From Clitoria ternatea (Eukaryota; Streptophyta; Magnoliopsida; Fabales; Fabaceae): a stretch of DNA of 64,000 nucleotides. The stretch is taken from the NCBI GenBank assembly GCA_037962975.1, contig CM075675.1, forward strand, positions 106,914,718 through 106,978,717. The letters run 5' to 3'. The notes beneath the pieces are model-generated. The model searched no databases. It was not told the origin of the DNA and saw only the letters and a program-made list of their open reading frames with translations. Position 1 is the stretch's first letter, and each line of letters opens with the position of its first letter. Shown piece by piece: positions 36,132-48,860 of this stretch. The position numbers and the translations under genes were made by a program.

Positions 36132-39100
36132 ATGGCTGGAAACGATCTTGCTGGAGTTGTAGAACGCTTAATCAATGCAATAGGAGCACGTGAAGGTCAA
36201 GGTAACGATGCCTTGAGAAGGTTGGACCTATTCGAAAAGCGCAATCCACCTCGTTTCAAGGGAGGATATAACCCTGATGGAGCACAAATCTGGATTCGAG
36301 AGATAGAGAAGATCTTTCGAGCATTGCAATGTAATGAAGCTGATAAGGTAGTCTTCGCTACTTATGCCTTATCTGAGGATGCTGAACATTGGTGGGATAG
36401 CATGCGTAGACAATTCGAAGTCAACGACGTGGAGATCACTTGGGATTATTTCAAGGATATGTTTTTGGAGAAATACTTTCCAGCTGATGTTAAAGAGAAA
36501 AGACAATTTGAATTCTTGTCGCTGACCCAAGGAAATATGACCGTTGGAGAGTACGCATCCAGGTTTGAAGAGCTATCTCATTTTCATTCTCATTATAATG
36601 ATGCTACTAATGAAAGAGATCGGTGTGCAAAGTTTGTAAATGGATTGCGGCCAGAAATTAAGGAAGCTATACGAATGCAGGAAATCCGTGAATTTTCTAT
36701 ATTGGTAAATCGCTGCAGGATCTTTGAAGAAGATCATAAGGATAGAATGACCAAAAGTCGTGAGCCCATTCACAAGGCAGGAGAAATGAGAAGTGGAGGA
36801 CCTCACCATCACCAAAGAAGAGACTTCAGGAGAAATAAGCCTTACCAAACGCCATTTCACCGGTTTGGAGCAGCATCTGTTCCTAACAGACCCCAAGCTT
36901 CAACTGGAAGCTATTACCCAACATCTGCACCAAATTTTAAATGTTTTATCTGTGGAGGACCCCATTTGAAAAGGGATTGTCCTAAAAACACTTATGTTTG
37001 TTTTAAGTGTAACAAACCAGGTCATCACATCAAGGATTGCCCAGAGATGAAGAGGGAAAACCCTGAAGGTGCAAGTACAAGCATAAATACTCAAGGAGGC
37101 GCGCACAGTGCAGTCGGAAGGCCGAAGGCAAAAGGAAAGGTTTTTGCAATCACTGGAGAAGAAGCATCTCATTCTGATTCCATGGTGGAAGGTAAGTGTA
37201 TCATTAATAAGATTCCTTTAACTGTTATGTATGACTCAGGTGCATCACATTCCTTTATTGCCAATGACTGTGTAGAAAAACTAAAATTACCTGTGATTGA
37301 ACTGCCATTTGACTTATCTGTACATACTCCTGGAAACAATCTCATTGTCACTTCTAAAGCCTGGTGGAAATGCCCTATTGTCATAAATGGTAGGGACTTT
37401 AAGGCTAATCTTTTCTGTTTACCCCTTTCTGGCTTAGAAGTTATTATTGGGCTAGATTGGTTGTCTGACAATCATGTTCTAATAGATTGTCATAATAAAA
37501 CCATAATGTTTAAAGAACCAGTGAATTTGAATCCTGAAGATTCGAGATTTCTAACCGCCAACCAAGTGAGTGCCTCTTTAAAAGGAGAGGCTCAAGGATT
37601 CATGCTATTGCTTTCAACGAAAGGAGAGCAAGAATCAAAAATCAAAAATCTGCCGGTTGTGTGTGAATTTCTTGACGTTTTTCCTGAAGATATCCCTGGT
37701 TTACCCCCAGAAAGAGATGTGGAATTTGCCATTGATCTAGTACCTGGAGTTGGACCCATTTCAATTGCACCATATCGAATGTCACCTCTAGAATTAGCAG
37801 AGTTAAAGAAACAACTTGAAGAGATGATAGAGAAGCAGTTTATACGACCCAGTGTATCTCCCTGGGGTGCACCGGTGTTGTTGGTTAAGAAAAAGGATGG
37901 TAGCATGAGGTTGTGTGTAGATTATCGGCAACTGAACAAGGTGACGATCAAGAACAAATATCCTATGCCAAGAATTGACGACTTGATGGATCAGCTGCGT
38001 GGTGCCACGATATTCTCCAAAATTGATTTGAGGTCTGGATACCATCAGATAAGGGTGAAGAAAGAAGATGTACCAAAAACTGCTTTTAGAATACGCTATG
38101 GCCATTACGAATATCTAGTAATGCCTTTTGGTGTAACTAATGCACCAGCCGTATTCATGGATTACATGAATAGGATTTTTCATCCATATCTAGATAAATT
38201 TGTAGTGGTGTTCATTGATGATATATTAGTGTACTCTAAAAGCAAAGAAGAACATGTTGAACACTTGAAGGTTGTGTTGGAAATCCTGAAAAAGAAACAA
38301 CTGTATGCAAAGCTGTCGAAGTGTGAATTCTGGTTGGAAGAAGTGAACTTTTTAGGACATGTAATTAGTCAAGGAGGAATAGCTGTAGACCCTTCCAAGG
38401 TGGAGGCAGTTTTAAAATGGGAGAGACCAACCACAATCACTGAGATTAGAAGTTTCTTGGGCTTGGCTGGATACTATAGGAGATTCATTGAAGGATTTTC
38501 AAAGTTAGGATACCCACTAACCAAGCTAACACGGAAAGGACAACCTTTTGTGTGGACGACACAATGCGAGAATAGTTTTCAAGAGCTGAAAGATCGACTT
38601 ACTTCTGCGCCGGTGTTAGTACTCCCCGATCCACATCGAAGTTTTGAAGTTTACTGTGATGCGTCTAAACAAGGACTAGGAAGTGTACTCATGCAAGACA
38701 AGAAGGTTGTAGCCTATGCGTCACGCCAATTAAGGCAACATGAGATTAATTACCCTACCCATGACTTAGAGTTAGTCGCTGTAGTTTTTGCCTTAAAGAT
38801 TTGGAGACATTATCTATACGGTGCAACATTCGATGTGTTTAGCAATCATAAGAGTCTCAAGTATTTATTCGACCAAAAGGAGTTAAACATGAGGCAACGG
38901 AGATGGATGGAGTTCTTAAAGGATTATGACTTTGAGTTACAGTACCATCCTGGAAAAGCGAATGTAGTAGCTGATGCTTTGAGTTGAAAGTCTCTACATG
39001 CATCCACAATGATGATTAAAGAGCTGGAATTGATAGAGAACTTTAGAGATCTTAACCTAGCAGTAAAGATTAATGATAACAGCTATAGATTAGGAGCGTT

Positions 39101-40544
39101 GCAAGTGACAAGTGAATTCCTGAGGCAAGTCTTAGAAGCTCAACGAAAAGATGAATTCCTGCAAGAGAAGAAAGAACTCCTGAAACAAGGAAAAGAAGTC
39201 AAGTTCAATGTGGGAAACAACCAATTATTGAAGTACAAGGATCGAGTGTGTATCCCTGATCAAGAGGAGTTGAGGAAAGTAATTCTAGAAGAAGGCCACA
39301 AAAGTTATATGAGCATTCATCCCAGAGCTACTAAAATGTATCAAGATTTGAAGAAGTTATTTTGGTGGCCTGGAATGAAGAAAGCAGTGGCAGAGTACGT
39401 GGCTGCATGTCTAATTTGCCAGAAGGTTAAAGTGGAACATCAAAAACCCCCTGGAATACTACAATCAATGGAAATACCAGAATGGAAATGGGATAGCATT
39501 ACCATGGATTTTGTGACTTCTCTACCTAAAACTCCATTAGGACATGATTCAATATGGGTAATAGTTGATAGATTAACCAAATCTGCCCACTTTATTCCCG
39601 TCAATATTCGTTACTCTATGGAGAAGCTGGCAAAATTATACATCGAGGAGATTATGAGATTGCATGGAATTCCTTCAAGTATCATTTCTGATCGGGACCC
39701 TCGTTTTACATCATAATTCTGGAAGAGCTTGCACAAGGCTTTGGGAACAAGACTGCGTCTGAGTTCAGCATATCATCCTCAGACGGATGGACAATTAGAA
39801 AGAACAATCCAATCTCTAGAGGACTTGTTACGAGCTTGTGTGTTGGAGCATAAAGGAAGTTGGAATCAATTCTTACCATATGTGGAGTTTACCTACAACA
39901 ACAGTTTCCACGCTAGCATTGGCATGGAACCTTTTGAAGCATTATATGGAAGAAAATGTAGGACCCCGCTATGTTGGTTTGAGACTAGTGAAAACTTGAT
40001 GCTAGGACCAGAGTTGGTACAACAAACCACAGATAAAATCAAAATAGTTCAGGAAAAGATGAAGGCAACACAGAGCAGGCAGAAAAGTTACTATGACAAA
40101 AGAAGAAAGCCGCTCGAATTTCAAGAAGGCGATCATGTATTCTTGAAAGTCACACCTATGACTGGGGTCGGTCGGGCAATGAAATCTCGAAAACTAACTC
40201 CTAGATTTATTGGTCCATATCAAATAATTCATAAAGTTAGTCCTCTTGCCTACCAAATAGCATTACCACCTTTTCTTTCTAATATCCATAATGTTTTTCA
40301 TGTGTCAAACTTACGAAAGTATATATTTGATCCTACACATGTTATTGAACCTGATGTCATACAAGTTAAAGATAATCTTACATATGATGCACCACCTATC
40401 AGAATAGCTGACAGAAGAATAAAGAAGCTAAGAGACAAGGAAATTTCATTCGTGAAGGTCATTTGGAGTGAAACGAGAGGGGAAGATGCTACATGAGAAC
40501 TAGAAAATGAGATGAAAGAGTCTCATCCCCATTTGTTTTACTAA
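36132..40544 (+). pseudogene. gag-pol of the Tekay element, three in-frame stops
   Basis: One frame runs from ATG 36132 to TAA 40542-40544 and is broken by stops at 38985-38987 (TGA, end of RNase H), 39714-39716 (TAA, in the integrase core) and 40494-40496 (TGA, in the chromodomain). Domains in order: retrotransposon gag (WWDSM about residue 90); two zinc knuckles (CFICGGPHLKRDC and CFKCNKPGHHIKDC, about 270-305); aspartic protease (DSGAS, about 366); reverse transcriptase with FIDD (about 693); RNase H beginning YCDASKQG (about 840); integrase with HHCC-type zinc site (IHPRATK...CLICQK), DFVTSLP and a C-terminal GPY-like part; chromodomain at about 40380-40541. In the RNase H part FSNHKSL at residue 905 has Asn where the family normally has Asp. 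The frame is otherwise unshifted. Confidence 0.93.
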
Positions 40545-40578
40545 AAAAAGTGTAAATTTCGAGGACGAATTTTTTTTT

Positions 40579-40590
40579 AGGGGAGTAGAG
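40579..40590 (+). other. Polypurine tract, Tekay element
   Basis: AGGGGAGTAGAG directly before the 3' LTR, after a T-rich run. Expected position for plus-strand priming. Confidence 0.85.
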
Positions 40591-40591
40591 T

Positions 40592-43490
40592 TGTAATACC
40601 CCTAATTTCGTTATTTTTTATTTAAAATAAAATTTCAAAGGAATTTGATTATATTTCTTTAGAACTTTTTGATTGTTATATAATTTATAATTTTTTAGAA
40701 TTTTTTATTTTTTATTTTTTTATTTTATTTATTATTATTATTATTATTTTTGGAGAATGACAAAAATAACCTTAACCTTTCATATAATAACCAAAATGCC
40801 ACTGCCGACATCATCGCTTACATCATAGCTTACATCATCGCTTACATCATGAATAGTAAAATAAATAATTAAATAATCTTAAATAGTAAAATTTTCTTCC
40901 TATAAATAGATGACTCATTTACAACATTTTGACACCAAAAATTAGAGAGAGAATCTAGAGAGATAATGCGTAAGAAATTAGTGGAGAGTAAATTCTTTTG
41001 GTAAAAAGAAGTTCTGCCGGAGGTGTAAGGTAATAACTTTCTTCTATATTCTTTTTATAATTTTATTTTATTTTTTTGGCACTCTTAAACCATTAATATA
41101 CTAGTACTATTATGAATAAGTTACTATAGTAAAAATAAATTACTACTGTGTTATTTTTACTATTTACAGTTACTATTCAAAATTTACTATTTATTATCAC
41201 TATTCATAATTTACCATTTACTGTTATTATTCAAATTTATCATTTACCGTTATTATTCAAAATTTATTAGTTGTTGTTATTATTCAAAATTTACTATTTA
41301 CCGTTACTATTCAAAATTTACTATTTACCATTACTATTCAAAATTTACTATTTACCGTTACTATTCAAAATTTACTATTTACTGTTATTGTTCATGATTT
41401 ACCATTTACCACTACTATTCAAAAAATTACTATTTACTGTTACTATTGATGACTTACCATTTACCGTTACTATTTATTATTACTATGAACATTTACTATT
41501 TATCATTCTGATAACAATCTTAATTTTTATCTTAAGCTTATACTGAAATAGATTGGTATTAATATTTCTAGAAATTGGAGGCGCAAAGTAAATCTCTTTT
41601 CTGGTAACAATTCAAGGTAAGGGGGAGTGAGATAAGAGTATAATATGAAAAGACATAAGAATAATGGGAGGAGTCCCCTACTCCTTTTAAATTTAATAAT
41701 AATATTATTTTAAAATATTAACTTTTTAACTTAAAATTTTTAATAAATTTTAAATTAAATATCCGGTTTAACTAACTCTAACATACCTATGCAAGGACTT
41801 AGACCATTATGACCTATATGGACTGGACTATACCTATGCAAGGACTTGAACCATTATGACCCATATGGACTGAACTATACCTATGCAAGGACTGGATTAT
41901 ATGGACTTACATATACCTATCGAGGAATTGACCAAAAGGACTCAAATTGACTATATTAATAATCATTAAATTTTGCATTATGATATATATTAATGATATT
42001 TAATTGATTTGATTATGATTGATTGATTGATGATATTTAGTTATAATTGATAATGCTTGATTTTGATTGATGATTTTGTGATGTGGAGTTTGAGCATATA
42101 GCGAGCATGACGGAAAGCTAAAACTCAGTAAGAATTTTCTTACCTTACTCTTTAAATTTTTACTTTAAATCTTCTCTTCTTAGAAATTATTCATATTAAC
42201 TTTATTTTCAATATTTAGAATAAAAAAAATTAGTATTTATTTTAGAAAGAAAAGATTTTAAGAAAATTAATAATAAATTGAAAAAATTTGTAATTTTAAG
42301 TATTTTTGGTTAATAACTTAAAGATTATTCTCTTTTAATAAAATAAAATTTTCAAAAGAAAATTATTTTATTCCAACTTAATAACTAAAGATAATTGGAA
42401 ATAATTGAGATTTCTAAATTTGATTTTGTTAAGATTTAATTTGAGAAAGATTATGTAAAGTTTTATATGAGAAAGTTTTTAGATATTTAAGGCTTAGAAA
42501 CTCAAATTTCAGTGAGATTCGAAAACTGTACCAAATTTATTTCTATGGGACAGAAATTCAGATAATTGAGAAAATGTACAGTTTATTGAAATGATATTGT
42601 AAACCTTTAAGAGATTTAATAATTGAGTTTCCAAAAGCCTTAACCAACTCAATACGCGAGTAGTTCATGCATCATGAATCATTAAAGTGAAATAAAATGA
42701 TATTGTCTGGGGACGGATTATAGAAACCGAGGATACATTAGAGGAGGCTTAATTACGAGCCTTGGGATGAGAGGGTGTGAAAGGGTGCTTTAGGGGACCT
42801 GGGGTAGCTCCCTAGTGTCGGGTACTTTCACAATAAAAACTTTCTCAATCTGACTAGTCTCTAAGTGTTTCCATGCCAGTTGAGCTGTTTATATTATTAT
42901 TATCCGGACTTATGGAATAGTGTAAACTCCTGGTTGGCCCAGTGCAAATTAAAATTTAAGGGCCCACATATATAGGTAAGTTATGATGAAGATATTGCAT
43001 AACCTTCATGCATTCATAATTGATTGTGTATGTGATTATGATTGATATTATTATGTATTGGTTTGTGAAAACCCTTTGTTGCTTATGTCTTAATCGAGAA
43101 TATTATATTCTGTTTCTCACTCCTTTCTCTGTGTTTTTGTTTCACATGTTTTAAATTGATGGTTCATAGGGAAGGATCGAAGAATATCGGCAGTAAATAT
43201 AGCACGTTCTAGAAAGGGAGCTCGGTATGAATACCGTGGTCGAATGAATAAATAATGTTAATAAGTAACTGCTTTTGGGCCATGGAGTTTCCTCTTTTTC
43301 TTATAATGTTTAATGTTTATTTTCTTCGGATGAATGTACAAATACTTTATAAAGTTTTAATAATATTGAGGTATTTCAGAAATAATGTATATAATTTATT
43401 CCAATAGTTTCTTTTTAACAATTATATCTTTAGTAAAAAAAAATTATGAATTTTTATATATTTTATTAAGGTGTAACAGAGGGTGTTACA
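40592..43490 (+). repeat. 3' LTR of the Tekay element
   Basis: Begins TGTAATACCCC (one change from the 5' LTR) and ends GGTGTTACA. Same TATA box at 40901-40908. Differs from the 5' LTR by scattered substitutions and by several indels: different minisatellite copy number, one extra ACCTATGCAAGGACTTGAAC unit (about 41835-41882), and absence of about 24 bp present near 34743 in the 5' LTR. Confidence 0.95.
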
Positions 43491-43495
43491 TTAAA

Positions 43496-46400
43496 GACTT
43501 AAAGCAATATGTGATTTCAGTTTGATAGTTTTACCCAACAATGTCGATGTGCTTTACTTCTAATTAGGTTAGGTGGTCATATATTGATTTTCATCTAGTT
43601 TAGTAATTGTTCTAGCAAGTTCATGCTCTATTTATAGTTTTATTTTGTAATCATAAAAATTTAGCGATCATGTCTCATTATTTTTAAATGTTTGATATAG
43701 ATTTTGTGATTGTTTAAGTTTTTCTATATTTCTATTTTCATAAAATTTATAACAACATACAAGTAATTGAATCCGATCTAAACCAACTTAGATTGGATTG
43801 GATCGGATGAGATTTCAAAAAGAAAATTTATACAAATCTAATCCAACTCAACCTTATTAACTTTAGCCACATCATTTTTTTTTTGCTATAATACAATCCA
43901 ACTCGGTACTTGCTTAGTCTTAGATCATGGAAATATTTACTATAACAATAATATTAAAGATAATTAAGTTAAAGTTATTTTTTCATTTGTTTGTCAAATT
44001 TAGATTTTAAATTTATTTTCTCATCGGAAATTTTAAATTTGTTAAGAAATATAAAAATAATTTTTATTAAGAAAAACTATAGAAAAAAAAAATAAATTTG
44101 TTTATTAAATTAAATTTATTTCTTTTCTTTCTCATGTAAACGGTGCTCATTTCGCATAGCTAATGTTCTAGTACCATAACATCCATGCTGCTGCCTATGA
44201 AATCAACTCATGCCAAAACGGTGCCAAGTCTCAACTTAATTATATGATCATTAATTTCATATCATATACATTATATAACATGTCCATACACATGCATAAA
44301 ACAAATGAAAGCCTAAAAAAAATCAAATCAAAGACAGGGAGGACAAGCTAGCTAGATAACAAGAAGTCTCATTCCTACACCTATCATGGGATCATAATCC
44401 CCTTATTGGTTAAAAGTTGAGTTAATCAAACTTTGATTTGATCAAATCTAAAAAAAGATTTTAAAATCAAAAGTTTAATTGTCCTAAATAATATTAATTT
44501 TTAATTTTTTTGTTTTTATAATTCTGTTTTTTAAATTGCATACCAAACTTATTAAATTACAAGTAATAGTAGCAGCTGGCTTTTTATTCATTTTTGTTGC
44601 AAGTGGGACCTTATGTTATGTATGAGAATCCGTGTTCCACATCATTCAAACCCCACTTCAGATTTTTAAATATTCCTCTTGGCTAACATTAACACAACAT
44701 CTTTTATTTATTCCACTTTTATATTCTTTTCTATTTTGTCTCTTTGGGTCACCACAACTACAATCCTACCATATTCTCTTGTCATAATTTACTTGCCGGC
44801 TTGCCCCTTAAATTTACAAGTGATGCAACTTCATGCAAGTCTTTCATGTAATGTCTCTAAATAAGCTCCATATGACATGACACAATACTACAATAGTCCA
44901 TATTTCATGCCAAATGCCAACCTATCCCTTCTCTCAATTTGAAACTCAAATTTGGGTTAACCCAGAAATGTTTCTGGTTTCAAACTAAAAACTAATATTT
45001 TCGAGACATACATCTTTTTCAATAAAAACATTTTCTGAAAGTATAATAAAATTTAAACCATCTGACAGAATGTTTAAGGATTCAACTATATGTTAATTGT
45101 GATAAACTTTGTTGGTATTTAAATTCAAATTTTGTAAACAGTTTCTTAGTGGAGAATTTGAATAGAATTGGCTTTAGATGTGAAAGAAATTTAGAGAGAG
45201 CAAAAATGGAATTGGCTTGCTTGTGTTGCATTTATTTAATGGAAGATTGATATGAGAATGGGTAGCTAATTAATTAGCTATTGTGAGGCATCTATGTGCT
45301 AGTCTTCTTCCTTTGTGTATTGATTGTCACAATGAGATACGTATTTGCTAAAATTCATAATAAAATGGTGGACAGATTTAATTGACCACGTAATTCAAAA
45401 TTAAAGATCTTTTCCTTTTCCATGTTTTCCCTCTATTTTGCTTAATCGCCAGAAGTAGACAGAACATGAAAAATTTGAATTAGATGATGGTAAGTTGATA
45501 AGGAAAAGTTAACAGCATAAAGCAGAACAAAAAAGAAAAGGAACTTGTGTATAGTGGCCAAAAAGGCTACACTCATTTATGTATTCGACACCATAATTGA
45601 GGTATGGGCCAAACTCACACGTCAAATTTTTTGTTTTCCTTGTTTGTCTAAATCAATCTAGGTTTGCAATATTACACTCACTTTTTTCCCATCTTTGCAT
45701 GTTTTTGCTTTTATAAACCAAAGTTGTTCATGAGGCGGGAAGTGAAAAAACTTTATTAAGAATCTAACACGTATCACTAAACGCATAACAATTCATATAC
45801 ATTACTCAATCAATTAATGAGTTACTCTCCATTGATTTGACAAAACGAAATTATAACCTATTACTTATGAATTTTTCGGTAGTTTATAACTTATCATTTT
45901 TTAAGAGCTTATTAAAATAAAATTATTTGATAAAAATAACTTAAGTTCTGTTAAATAACTTTAAAGAACATATAAATTTTAATTATGTGAGACATAAAAA
46001 TTGTCACTAAAAAAATAAGAATGATAATTAAGCAATTAAAAATTGTCATTAAAAAAAGTAGCTTCAAACTTTTAAAAAGCCACAAACTTCATATAGTAAA
46101 CTTCTTAAAAAGTTATAAGTTTGTTGCGTCAAACAAACACTAAAGGGTAAATATCCCTTCATTAGATGCCTCATGATGCGATGAAGTTTAGATATTTTAT
46201 ACCAACAAACCTTGATACACAGTAAATAATTAGGTTTTTTAAATATGTTATTAGGGATGGAAGAAATTACTTTCCATTTTTGGTTGGTTGGGAGACCATC
46301 CGGTTAAAGAAAAAAGCTTTGGATATTTGGTAAAATTAATAAATTACTATTATTTGTAATTATTTTGATGTAATCTACAAATTAATTTGTATCCATGCTT

Positions 46401-48057
46401 GTTTAATTGCAATTGCGTTAAGTTTAAGTGTTTTGCTAGGGAGGAGAGGAGCATTGAACTCTGAGGAGTTGTACCCTTCATGATACTTGATAGAATAACC
46501 AACACTGAGTTTCAATTCAAATTTACAACCAAACAAGGAAAAAGAACCGGTGGGGATTCAGTTACATTTATGATAGGCACACCAATTAATAGTGCAGTTT
46601 TGTGAAATGCAACAAGAGTCCTGTGACTCAACTTAAATAAAGCCATTTGAATTGCTTCCCATCTTTTTCAACTTACTTGAGGGTACCAATTGACAGGTGT
46701 AGCATATTATAGATAATAAAGGGTGAAATTGTGGAATTTATTGTAGACAGAGTGATTATTTAGGGAAATAAAAATTGATGCTAGTAAGACTTATTTATGT
46801 TCTATTATTTTATTATTTTATTTCTTATGACTTCTGGGTTAAACTTTGTAAAATCAGAAAGCAAATTCATGCACTAAATTGTCAAAATGAGTAATCTGGT
46901 ATGCATTAGATCAATCTAGTACAGGTTAGGACAGGTTAAGTGTGAAAAATCTATATTTGATTATAGTTTTAGTATCTATTTAACATGTAGTTGGACAAAA
47001 TTTCGTTTGACTATAAGATTTTTTTTTTCTTTTACAAAACACTGTTTTATTTCGTTCCACAAGAAACTAAATATAGACTTAAAAGGATGTTAAACCGGAC
47101 AAAAATAAACTTTTGATAAGTAAATGAGTGGCTTTGATGGGCATGACATGTGTCAACCTCATTAAAACTGAATTAAAAATGTCTTATCCTAATTCAGAAT
47201 CAAAATTTATATTAAATAAAGTTTAAATTGGCTTGATAATATATATTTTAAACCAATCAATTTGTAAACTAGCAGGTTGTGTATGATCTACACTTGTACT
47301 CTGGTTGGTTGATACAGGTACTTGTTACTGTTAATTATTTAAGACATGTTCAGCAAAATGACTGAAACTATATATCAGTTTTATAGGTATATATATGAAT
47401 GAACAGTATTGTTCAACACTTCTTGCTGCTGTATATGACACCTATGCAATTCTGGATTTTTTTTGGGGTTACTATGCCTCTCAACTAATGCAAAAACTTA
47501 CTTAACTATTAACAGTTGCATGTTATTATAAGTGGTACAAATATTCATGAGGTGTGTGAACAATGAATGGATTGGTTTCCTTTATGTTCGGTGTACCAAA
47601 CCAAAATGCCCATGAAGGCTTTGTGAAATTGAACATTTTTTTCAATAGGATACATGGTTGGGAATGAGACAATAAATCAAGTTTTTAAGAAAAAAATAAT
47701 TCCCTCTTATTAACATTGGATATTGAGTTTTACTTAGTTGGCAAATGGAGTGTTATGCCGGCAATAAATTAACTTAAGACTTTTTATTGCTATGTAGGGC
47801 CAAGTGGATCTTTGGTTAAGAATTAATCCCAAGTAATTGACAAAACAACCGAATGTTTTGACAATTGTAATATTTATTTATAAACACCCATATTCACCCA
47901 TGAAATATTTAATTAACCAATCACTTAATGCTTAAATTAAATTACAAATACTACTTTTGTAGGAAGACTAATAAAAAAGATAATATAATTGAGGTGAAAT
48001 TAAATGCATCTCAGTAAAAAGTTTTTTTTAACAAAATCTTTTCTATGAAACATATGA
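43496..48057. other. AT-rich intergenic region between the two Ty3 elements
   Basis: The first 430 bp are the other half of the older repeat split by the Tekay insertion. The remainder is AT-rich non-coding sequence; open frames are short and without motifs. No promoter, RNA gene or further element could be supported. Confidence 0.5.
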
Positions 48058-48062
48058 TATGG

Positions 48063-48795
48063 TGATCCGGTCTCAATACCGGTATCCGATCTGCTATAAA
48101 TATTTCAACGTCTTTGATAAGACATCTACGTGTAACCGGTGTCATCGGTATACATCCGAACTGTAATTCCGTATCAGGCGTTCTCCCTATACCGGTTGTT
48201 CAGGATAACACCATGACATCGGATAATACACACGTCACTGTGCAAAAGACAAGGATTGTTGCTACAGGGATCGATCAATAATTCCCTGCACTACGAGCCA
48301 AATTCTGCTCACGGGAATGGTCAACTTGTTCCCTAATCCTAGTCTACATTCTCTATGCTCAATATAAAATAGCCACTTGACCCAATCATGCAGGTAAGTG
48401 CGCAATATAATAATGCTAATGGGAGTTGGTGGTTCCCCACCAACGAGTCCTCGTTAATCGAGCCAATCAGGTATATGAACTAACTTCATGATTGAAGTTA
48501 GGGATCTTCTTCTTCAGCACTTTTACGACTGATTCCTCTCTGAATACATTCCTTACTTGGAATATAATCACTGACTTGAGCGTCGGAGAATCTTTGCAGG
48601 TGACACCACCATTCGCCCATTTCAACGCGTTAGGTCGGTGTGAAGGATCTCCAGAACGCCCAATCCGCTCTCCTCATTCATGGACAACGGATACCTACAT
48701 CGGATACACATACATCCGGTCTACTAGACGGTATTGACATACTATTCGTGACTGGCTTGAGATCGGATCTCTTGACCCCGGTCCAGGACAGATCA
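48063..48795 (+). repeat. 5' LTR of the Tat-type element
   Basis: Starts TGATCCGG and ends CAGATCA, with a TGATC/GATCA terminal inverted repeat; 733 bp. TATAAATA at 48095-48102 and TATAAAAT at 48363-48370 are possible TATA boxes. The first 363 bp appear identical to the start of the 3' LTR (63638-64000). Confidence 0.93.
48394..48599 (+). other. Possible intron in LTR/leader of the Tat-type element
   Basis: ATGCAG|GTAAGTGC at 48394 is a near-ideal donor and TCTTTGCAG|GTGAC ending at 48599 a good acceptor. If transcription starts from the TATA box at 48095, this would remove about 206 bp from the leader. Inferred from splice-site match only. Confidence 0.35.
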
Positions 48796-48813
48796 TTGGC
48801 ACGCCCAGTGGGA
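48796..48813 (+). other. Primer-binding-site region of the Tat-type element
   Basis: TTGGCACGCCCAGTGGGA follows the LTR directly, the position and form (TTGGCRCGCC...GGG) usual for primer sites of this lineage. The matching tRNA was not assigned. Confidence 0.7.
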
Positions 48814-48860
48814 CACGATAAAGTTATTCCCATATCCTTTGACAGAGCAGGTAATCCACC

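Larger units (their letters stand above)
33085..43490 (+). mobile_element. Ty3/gypsy chromovirus LTR retrotransposon, Tekay/Del type
   Basis: A complete 10.4 kb element: 5' LTR 33085-35976, primer-binding site 35980-35991, one gag-pol frame 36132-40544 (interrupted), polypurine tract 40579-40590, 3' LTR 40592-43490. A 5 bp target-site duplication TTAAA lies at 33080-33084 and 43491-43495. Domain order gag, protease, RT, RNase H, integrase, chromodomain, together with LTRs near 2.9 kb and a tRNA-iMet primer site, fits the Tekay (Del) clade of chromoviruses. It is in sense orientation relative to the window. It cannot make an intact polyprotein as it stands. Confidence 0.95.

Noticed and set aside
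36573..38105. Several 90-107 codon minus-strand frames
   Set aside because: Shadows of the Tekay gag-pol frame, which carries all recognisable domains.
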